Source: Punctularia strigosozonata HHB-11173 SS5 (Eukaryota; Basidiomycota; Agaricomycetes; Corticiales; Punctulariaceae). From it: a stretch of DNA of 64,000 nt. The DNA lies in NCBI RefSeq assembly GCF_000264995.1, contig NW_006767434.1:117799-181798 (forward strand), given 5' to 3'. Within the stretch, counting starts at the first letter, position 1. Each line of letters begins with the position of its first letter. The notes beneath the pieces were generated by a model. The model searched no databases. It was given only the letters and a program-made list of their open reading frames with translations, and was not told the origin of the DNA. Positions 56,368-64,000 of this stretch are shown piece after piece. The translations under genes were made by a program, and so were the position numbers.

Positions 56368-57623
56368 GATAACGAGGACGAGTGGCTTGTGTGAGAGAGG
56401 TAAGAGTAGTGCGGAAGCAAAAAAGGCTTATGGCCAGTTAGTGGACTGGTGGACGGGGTAGTTCGTCGAGGATGGAGAGAGCAGACGGGGCCGTCCATGG
56501 TTTTTAAGCTGCTGGAGCGTTACAACGCCCCGTGCAAGTGCACAAAGAAACACGCGCTCGTGGGCGGCTAATTTTTTTCCTTTGCGGAGTCGTTGCGTTG
56601 TACAGAGATGAAAGGAACGAAGCTGCGGTGGTGTCGTGGTGGCACCCTCTCGCTGGATCGGGGTCACGCCCAGATTTGGAACGAGATGTGAGACGCCGCG
56701 CGTGGGTGCAGCCAAAAGCCACAGAGGGTCGACACAGCTTCTGTAGCTTCTGCGGACGGCGAGGGTAGCCATGGGCCGTTTTTTGGGGGACGCGAGGTGG
56801 ATCTCCGAAGTTTGCTGGACTTGGGTACCGTGGCCAAAGCCGTCGCGGACATCCAAACGACACAGCGAGATAAGCCAAGATAAATTAAAGAGATGACCAC
56901 CGAGCTGCAAAACGCATTGTACGAGGCCAGGGCCTTGTATTGACAGAATATTCAGCCGGCCAAGCGCAGTCCCTGGATTGCATACTCTTGCCAGTCATTA
57001 GAGGACCGCGTTGCCTTGCGATCGACCGTGGGCGCGAATGCATATGTGGCCTCCCTGTCGCCGCAAATTTGAAGGTCGAGCTCTTCTCCAGAACGAAAGG
57101 TGGGTTCGGAGTACGCCCCAAAACGGCGGTCCGAAGACGAGAGGGCACCCACGCGAGGTTTGGCTACGTTCTCCCATAATGATCCTCCGAGAGCAGCGGT
57201 CCGGTTCGCTCTCTCGAGAAAAAAAAGCGAACAATGCGGCCCACCGATCTCGAGCGAGTATTGCGATCGACGCTGGCGCCTTGCCCTGAGCAATGCCCCC
57301 CTTCAGCTGACTAAGCAAGGCTACGAAGCCTAGGCTCGTTTTGGAAAAACGAATAGGGGCGTTAGCCGAGGGCCTTGCCATCGCTCGTCCACCAGATTTC
57401 AGATCTGCAGGTCCAGACACGAAAACAACGCCAATGGATATCGTCCGAGGTCCTTCCGAAAAAAAAAAACAGAAGGGCTCGTCTCGTCCGCCTAGATCCA
57501 AACCGTCACACGCGAAGCCATATCAGCGTACACGCCTTTCCTAATCGCACAAGAGCGGGTTTTACGATACACACTCGGCGTTCTATATCGGTTCTTCTTT
57601 GTTTTTCTCCGGTGCCCCGCGCC
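56368..57623. other. Upstream region of the zinc-finger gene
   Basis: 1.26 kb without a recognised gene. Several open stretches in all frames (for example 56428-56910 and 56998-57501, both minus) have no recognisable domain. The 3' end of the glutathione synthetase gene is at 57624. Confidence 0.4.
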
Positions 57624-59420
57624 TCAGTCGACGAGCACCACCGAGTCCAGCACCGAAAACCCCGCGGCGACGCCTCCCTCGTCGCTCTCCCTCCCCTTCG
57701 TCCGCAACAGCCACCCGGCCGTCGCCTCCTTCACCCCGCCCGCCTCCTCCTCCTCCCCCACACCCGCGCCGAACAGCGCCCACCCGAACACGCCCAGCTC
57801 GCTCACCACGTCCGCCTTCACCGCGCCGCCTCCCCCGTCCCCGTCCCCGTTCCCGTTCCCGTTCCCGTTCCCGCCGGCGCGGACGAGGTAGTTGCCCGCG
57901 CCGTCGGGCGGGCGGATGAGCTCCATCGCGATCCACGCTTTGTGTTCTTCCCGGGGCAAGGCGTCCAGGAATCCGGGTATGGAGGAGCGGTAGACGTTGT
58001 TGCCCCCGCCCTCGCGCTGGGGTTTGAGCACGAGCCCGTCCGCCTCCTTCCGCGCGCGATCCACGCCGCCGTCGTCGTCGAGCGCCCACATGCCCATCCA
58101 GCCCGCGCGGAGGTCGGCGAGCTCGTCGTCGCGGTACGTTTTGCCGGGGTGGGGCGGTTGGAGGAAGCGCTCGAGGACGCCGGGGAGGGTGAGGACCTGT
58201 TGCACCTTTTTGGCGCCGGCGAGCTGGAGCGGGAGCGAGGGGCATTTGATCGCGCGGGAGCGCTCGAGGAGGAGGCGGGCGGTGTAGGTCGCGGGGTGGG
58301 GGAAGTCGGAGGGGGTGTAGCCGGCGCGGAAGTAGACGACGGAGATCTCGGTGGGTGGGGACGGGGGGTGGGAGGGGTGGAGGAGGAGGGCGTGGGTGGT
58401 GGGGGAGAGGGAGGCGGAGGCGGAGAGGTCGGAGAGGGTTTGGCGGAGGACGCGGATGTGGTGTCTGAGGTTGGGGGTGGGGAGGAGGGAGGTTAGCGGT
58501 GAGGGGAGGAGAGATTGGGGGGGTTTGGGGTGCTATACCTTTCGAGGAGCTCGTATTCGAGCCAGCGTTGGTCGAACACGTTGCGCTCGCCGGGTTGGAC
58601 GACGAAGAGGATGGACGCGCTGTCGTAATGTGATCGTGACCGTTAGTGTCCTCCGTGGCGAGCGAGGCTTGTGCGATAATGGGTGAGACGTACTCTGGGT
58701 TGCCGTACGCCGCGTGCGCGGTGGCGAGACCTTCGGCCAACCCGCGCGTCGTCTCGTTCGGAGGGAAGTTGTCGGGCTTGAGCACGCCCGGGGAGGCGCC
58801 GAAGTAGGACGACGTCGCGGCGAGGAGGTAGCGGTGCAGCGCCGCGGCACGTTCCGAGAGCGCGCCGAAGGAGGACGAGATCGTGTTGAACTCGACTTGT
58901 TTGAGAGAGGGCGGGGCGCCGCCGTCGCCGTCCGAGGTGTGCAGGAGGTAGTCGGAGCGGAAGAGGCCGAGGTGGAGAGGCTACATGTATATATGAACGT
59001 GTAAAAGGTCGGGACGGGTGAGGAAGGGGGGGAGGGGGGGCGGAGGATGGGACGTACTTGGGGGTAGTCGTCCCGGATCGATTTCCAGCCGCGCCAGAGC
59101 TCGCCGACGAAGGCGTCGACTTGGCCCGCGCCGCGCTCGGCGCCCATCACGTCGTCGAGGAAGGCCCAGTCCATCGCGATGCGGGCGTACAGGACATTGT
59201 AGATGCTCGCGATCTTGTGCGCGTGGTCGAACAGGGCGCGCGGGAAGGGGCTGGGGAGGAGAGAGAGCGGGGCGTGGATGGCGGAGGTGGGCGCGGGGGG
59301 CTGCGGGGCGCCCGGGGGGAGGTAGAGCAGGCCGTGCGAGAGGGCGTAGGTCGTGGCGAGGGTCGTTAGCGCGGAGATCTGCTCGGGGGTGAGCGTGGGC
59401 GGCCAGGACGGGGACGACAT
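57624..59420 (-). CDS. GSH2: Glutathione synthetase (523 aa)
   Basis: Four exons: 59420-59058, 58980-58694, 58619-58539 and 58464-57624, phases consistent. Landmarks of the eukaryotic enzyme: WPPTLTPEQISALTTLA and GLLYLP at the start, then FRSDYLLH, LKQVEFNTISSSFGALSERA, VVYFRAGYTPSDFP, SRAIKCPSLPLQLAGAKKVQ, the ATP-grasp glycine-rich loop LVLKPQREGGGNNVY, IAMELIRPP and VVSELGVFGWALF. It joins gamma-glutamylcysteine and glycine with ATP to make glutathione (EC 6.3.2.3) in the cytosol. A Gly-Asn/Gly-Asp run between NYLVRAGG and VKADVVSELG comes from a (CCCGTT/CCCGTC) hexamer repeat and would lengthen a surface loop. Divergent from the trehalase gene. Confidence 0.95.
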
Positions 59421-60499
59421 GGAGGGCGGAGGAGGAGGGCCGCAGAGGTGATCATGATCACGGAAAGCTGGTGGACGATGGACGATGGCGTCTTGGATGA
59501 GTAATGCGCGTGCAAGATGCGGGCTCTCGCGACGATGGACACGATCGTATGCATACGGATTGTGTTCTGGTGGTCGTCTGGTATGCGACGTGCCTCGTAT
59601 ATTGGGAATAAAAACAAGTCGATACTACAGATATGCGGTCTGGCAAATTGCAAAGGATGCAGATGACGACCTTTCTACCCTTGTCTCCCTGTTCATCTGA
59701 GATGCAGCTTCGATAAGATCTTGCATTCGCAGAAGCGAAGGTGATCGTTCAACGTTCAACGTTCAACCGGACTCCGATACGATCTTCATACCTACTTATA
59801 CATACTTACACAAGTTTGTGTATGTTCCATTCCACCGTCCGGCGACGGTATGCCCCCGCGGTACCTTGTTTGCCCAACTGCTCATTTGATCGCCCAGATG
59901 GACGAGTTGCGAAGTGCCCTGCAGGGTAGGCGCAACCCAGCCCGGTCGACGTGAAGATGCCGTCGGTGTATGAGAATCATATGCCCGGCGCTGCGGTGCG
60001 GATTTCAGGCGATTTACCTTTTCGTGATGTCGAGCGTTCTCGTGATGATGGTGCCTCCGTGCAAGTTGTGCTATTGTTGATGCCGACCGCGGTCGGTTCG
60101 CCGTGGATATACTTAGGGGCGCTTGGCGTAACCGTAACGGGCGCTGCGCTATGCTCCTCTCCATAGAGTCCTTCGTTCCGTGGCGGGCACGCTAGCGGCT
60201 ACGCTGTGCAAGTCCTGGGAGGTGTGTGAGCTCCATGCCGTCCGCCTTGCATCAAACCACTTCATATAAGTATCGCTTTTGCTGTTCGTCGCGGTCATCG
60301 GCGTGCACCATCGCCACACGGCGACGCGGTCAGGTGGACGCGCTACGCCCGCGATTACGTCATTTCTGATGGGCCCGACGCTATCGGCCTGCCCCCGACT
60401 TCCACCGCCGTCCGACCCCGGATTCACGCCAATAAAAACCGACACCATGCGCGCTTCGACCCCGACGGCCCCTCCTCCACCCGCTCGACGACACACACG
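59421..60499. promoter_or_regulatory. Shared upstream region of divergent GSH2 and trehalase genes
   Basis: 1,079 bp between two divergent start codons. It holds three perfect tandem copies of CGTTCAA (59746-59766), a 14-bp perfect palindrome CCGACCGCGGTCGG (60083-60096) whose CGG/CCG ends resemble Zn2Cys6 binding sites, and one AGGGG pentamer (60115-60119), the core of a stress response element. No gene is recognised inside. Joint stress control of glutathione and trehalose metabolism is an inference from position and these motifs. Confidence 0.5.
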
Positions 60500-63400
60500 A
60501 TGAGAACGACCACATCGGCGCTGGCGAGCGCGGCCCTGCTCTCCCTGGCCGCGACGGCGCGCGCCGCGACGACCCTCACCGCGTCTATCACCAGCGCGTC
60601 CTCGGGCGTGCCCTCCATAACGATCAGCACGGCCATCGCGAGCGCGACCGCCCCGCTCTCGAGCGCGATCCCCTCTCAGGCCGCGCTCCCGCCCACCCAG
60701 GCGTGGTGCCCCAGCTCCATCTTCTGCGCCGGAGAGGTATCTCGACCTTCGTTTCGGCGCATACATGTCACCCTTACTCACAAACCTTTCACCAGCTCCT
60801 CCAAGCGCTCAACCTCGCCGGCCTCTTCTCCGACCCCAAAACGATCGTCGACAAGCCGACCTCCAAACCGCCGCAATCCGTCCTCTCCGACTTCTCCTCC
60901 CTCACCGGCTCCTCCTCCTCCCCGCCCTCCAACCTCACCGAAGGCTCCGTCCTCTCCTTCGTCGACTCCGACTTCTCCGGCGAGGGGCTCGAGCTCCAGG
61001 CCGTCTCCCTCCCGCAGTTCACCGCCTCCCCCAAGTTCCTGGACAACGTGACGGACCCGCTCGCGAAGGCGTTCGCGCAGACGGTGCACGGCTTCTGGAC
61101 GCAGCTCGCGCGCGACACGAACGCGACCGCGGTATGCGACGGCGTCAAATGCGCGAGCTCGCTCATCCCGCTCAACCACACCTTCGTCGTCCCCGGCGGG
61201 CGCTTCCGCGAGCAATGTCAGCGATCCTCCTCTCTTCTCATTCCCCCCTTCCCCTTCCTCGGCCTTCCATCTTTCCGGCTCACGACTTACTGACGTCCCC
61301 TGCGTGCACAGATTACTGGGACAGCTACTGGATCGTCCAAGGCCTGCTCCAGAGCGAGCTCTTCCAGACCGCCAACGCGACGCTGCAGAACTTTATGGAC
61401 GAGCTCGAGCGCTTCGGCTTCATCCCGAACGGCGGGCGCATATACTACCTCAACCGATCTCAACCGCCCCTCTTCATCAACGTGCGCATATACTCCCCGT
61501 TCCCCCCCTTCTTCTCCCCGTATGCGCTGCACGCTGACGATCCGCGCGATCGGTACGCAGATGGTCGCGAACTACGTCGCAGCGACGAACGACACCTCGA
61601 TCCTGGACCGTGCGCTTCCGCTGGCCGAGGTGCGCACGCTCCGTCGCCGATCCGATCTGCGGACGCGCCAGAGACGAATGTAACCACCTTCTATTAGACC
61701 GAGCTCGCGTGGTGGGCCACGAACCGCACGACGAACATCACCTCGCCCTTCACGAACAAGACGTACGCCATGGCGCGCTACAGCGTGAACAACACCGCGC
61801 CCCGGCCCGAGTCCTACCTCCAAGGTATCGTTTAACCTCCATCCCCCCCCCGCCCCCAGCTACCTCTCCTTTCCCAGCCGAACTCACTGATCTCCGCCGA
61901 CGCCGCAGACTACCAGACGGTGCACGACCCGACGCAGCCTCCGCTTTCGTCGGACGAGCAAGCCGCGCTCTACGCCGAGCTCGCGTCCGGCGCCGAGACG
62001 GGCTGGGATTACTCGACCCGCTGGATGAAGGACCCGAGCGTCGGCTTGCGCTCGCTCAACGTCCGCAGCATCGTCCCCGTCGACCTGAACTCCATCCTGT
62101 GTACGTCCCCTCCCTCTCAACCCCCCACCCGCCCCTCCACCCGCAACGCGCTCATCCGCCCTTTCCTCCCTCCCCTCCCTCCCTCCCCCAGACGCCGCGC
62201 GCACGAACCTCGCCGCGCTCTACGCCAAAGCCGGCAAACCCTCCTCCTCGGGCGCGAAGCAGCACCTCGCCGCCGCCGCGCAGATCCGGGCGGGCGTGCT
62301 CGACCTCTTCTGGGACCGAACCAAGGCGGCGTTCTACGACTTCAACGCGACCGCCGGCGCGCGGAACGACCGCTGGACGGCGGCGACGTTCTACCCGCTC
62401 TGGGCCGGGATCGTGCCGGACGAGGTGCTGAACGGGACGCGGAGCGCGTTCGAGCTGTTCGCGGCCGTGCACCTCGTTATGACGCGGTATAACGGGACCG
62501 TGCCCGTGACGTTCACCGTCAGCGGGCAGCAGTGGTGCGTTAACAACCCCCTTCTCCTCCCCCCCCCNNNNNNNNNNNNNNNNNNNNNNNNNNNNNNNNN
62601 NNNNNNNNNNNNNNNNNNNNNNNNNNNNNNNNNNNNNNNNNNNNNNNNNNNNNNNNNNNNNNNNNNNNNNNNNNNNNNNNNNNNNNNNNNNNNNNNNNNN
62701 NNNNNNNNNNNNNNNNNNNNNNNNNNNNNNNNNNNNNNNNNNNNNNNNNNNNNNNNNNNNNNNNNNNNNNNNNNNNNNNNNNNNNNNNNNNNNNNNNNNN
62801 NNNNNNNNNNNNNNNNNNNNNNNNNNNNNNNNNNNNNNNNNNNNNNNNNNNNNNNNNNNNNNNNNNNNNNNNNNNNNNNNNNNNNNNNNNNNNNNNNNNN
62901 NNNNNNNNNNNNNNNNNNNNNNNNNNNNNNNNNNNNNNNNNNNNNNNNNNNNNNNNNNNNNNNNNNNNNNNNNNNNNNNNNNNNNNNNNNNNNNNNNNNN
63001 NNNNNNNNNNNNNNNNNNNNNNNNNNNNNNNNNNNNNNNNNNNNNNNNNNNNNNNNNNNNNNNNNNNNNNNNNNNNNNNNNNNNNNNNNNNNNNNNNNNN
63101 NNNNNNNNNNNNNNNNNNNNNNNNNNNNNNNNNNNNNNNNNNNNNNNNNNNNCCCCCTCCCTCCTCCCTCCTCCTCCTCTCTCTCTCTCTCTCTCTCGTA
63201 CTTAACGTTGGCCCATCGTCTATGGCACAGGGACGCGCCGAACGCCTGGCCGCCGCACCAGTACATCGCGCTCGAAGCGCTCAACGCGCTCCCGGCGAAC
63301 CTCACCTCGGGCGCGATCCCGACGCCGTCCCAGGGCGCGTCGACGTACGCGCTCGTGCCCGCCGGCCAGATCGACGTGCCCGAGGCGAGCCTGCCGCCGC

Positions 63401-64000
63401 AGACGATCGCGGGCCAGGCGAGGAACGCGAGCACGACGGGCGCGCAGGCGGACGTGAACCTGAGGAACGGGACCGTGCTCAACGGCGGGAACGCGACCGC
63501 GGGCGAGGGCTGGCGCGACCGGCTCGGGAGGGAGCTCGCGAACAGGTATTTCGCGAGCGTGCTGTGTAGCTGGTGAGCGTTTTTTTTTGTCTTTTTTTTT
63601 CGCAAGTCCGAGGTGCTTCGACGTGATGGAAGCTGACGAAGAATGGGACGGGTGGTAGGCATGCGACGGGAGGCCAGATCCCGAACTTGTTGCCGAGGCT
63701 GTCTGACAAAGAGCTGAACGTCACCCAGAGCCAGAATAACACGGGCAACGTGAGTTTTTCCTCTTCTAACCACCCCCCCCCCCCCACATTCGGACGGAAA
63801 CGAAACGCTGACGGACGGACTTCTGCGCGGTCTCTCTTCCAGATGTTCGAGAAGTTCTCGAATACCGATATAGACTCTGCGGGTCGTGGGGGTGAATACA
63901 CGGTGCAGGCCGGCTTCGGGTACGTTTTGCTCCCCGGAAAACCGGGTTTTTTCTCTCTGCTATAACGATGACTGCTGATTGCTGCGTTTTTTGTCTTTTT
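60500..64000 (+). CDS. Secreted trehalase, GH37 (incomplete at window end; gap lies in an intron)
   Basis: Starts MRTTTSALASAALLSLAATA (signal peptide). Exons then give LLQALNLAGLFSDPKTIVDK, the first trehalase signature PGGRFREQYYWDSYWIVQGL (near 61195-61335), NGGRIYYLNRSQPPLF, ARYSVNNTAPRPESYLQ, GAETGWDYSTRWM, FYDFNATAGARNDRW and the second signature QQW|DAPNAWPPHQYIALEAL, whose Trp codon is split by the intron containing the Ns (62568-63152). The coding sequence therefore continues cleanly across the gap. Later exons read ANRYFASVLCSWHATGG, LSDKELNVTQSQNNTGN, MFEKFSNTDIDSAGRGGEY and TVQAGFG at 63919; the last exon is beyond the window. Many N-glycosylation sites suit a secreted enzyme that splits alpha,alpha-trehalose into glucose (EC 3.2.1.28). 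Confidence 0.93.
62568..63152. other. Assembly gap (585 Ns) inside a trehalase intron
   Basis: Left flank ends TCCTCCCCCCCC and right flank begins CCCCCTCCCTCCTCC and passes into a (CT)n run at about 63177-63197. Donor GTGCGT lies at 62540 and acceptor TGGCACAG ends at 63230, so the gap falls inside one intron. Given the other introns (about 60-90 bp), the true missing length is probably far less than 585. Confidence 0.85.

Noticed and set aside
1-64000. CRISPR arrays, prokaryotic operons, ribosomal RNA
   Set aside because: No regularly spaced repeats, no operon-like gene packing and no rRNA-like stretch were found; the gene structures are eukaryotic.

Overview
The window is nuclear DNA of a basidiomycete fungus, most likely an Agaricomycete; I cannot name the species. 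The support is many short GT-AG introns (about 45-65 bp) with CTGAC/CTAAC-like branch sites, NACHT-WD40 proteins, DUF6534-type seven-helix membrane proteins, F-box proteins, a Pho84-type phosphate transporter, and a fungal alpha-amylase with a starch-binding domain. Two N runs (11862-12256 and 62568-63152) are assembly gaps beside C-rich tracts. No CRISPR array, bacterial operon or recognisable transposon was seen.

Layout. 1-8.0 kb: four paralogous, intronless genes of about 150-170 codons, all on the minus strand (382, 2692, 3754, 7561), of a family I do not recognise. A plus-strand gene with a PD-(D/E)XK nuclease-like core (5288-6169) lies among them. 8.4-13.3 kb: an NmrA/NAD(P)-binding oxidoreductase-like gene and a multi-pass membrane protein gene broken by a false gap. 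13.8-34 kb: an accessory region dominated by two nine-exon NACHT-WD40 (NLR-like) genes in inverted orientation (15435-20674 plus, 25454-30718 minus). It also holds an intact ASCC1/AKAP7-like gene and a truncated copy of it, a seven-helix membrane protein with two stranded tail fragments, and a DUF6534 gene.

35.7-44 kb: metabolic genes, namely a phosphate:H+ symporter, a histidine phosphatase and a secreted alpha-amylase with CBM20, then an intron-containing tRNA-Gly(GCC). 44.5-56.4 kb: an F-box gene with a partial tandem copy, an Agaricomycete membrane protein, a HINT-type HIT protein, a second DUF6534 gene and a zinc-finger protein. 57.6-64 kb: glutathione synthetase and a secreted GH37 trehalase, transcribed divergently from a 1.1 kb shared upstream region. 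The trehalase runs off the window.

Most interesting: the two NLR-like genes share all intron positions but are mosaics. The N-terminal and NACHT half is about 60% identical, while the linker, an intron and the WD40 half are far more alike, which points to gene conversion at a possible allorecognition or immunity locus. The four-paralog cluster around the nuclease-like gene is the best candidate for an undescribed system. Gene models were spliced by eye; where exon coordinates are given, the reading phase was checked across every junction.
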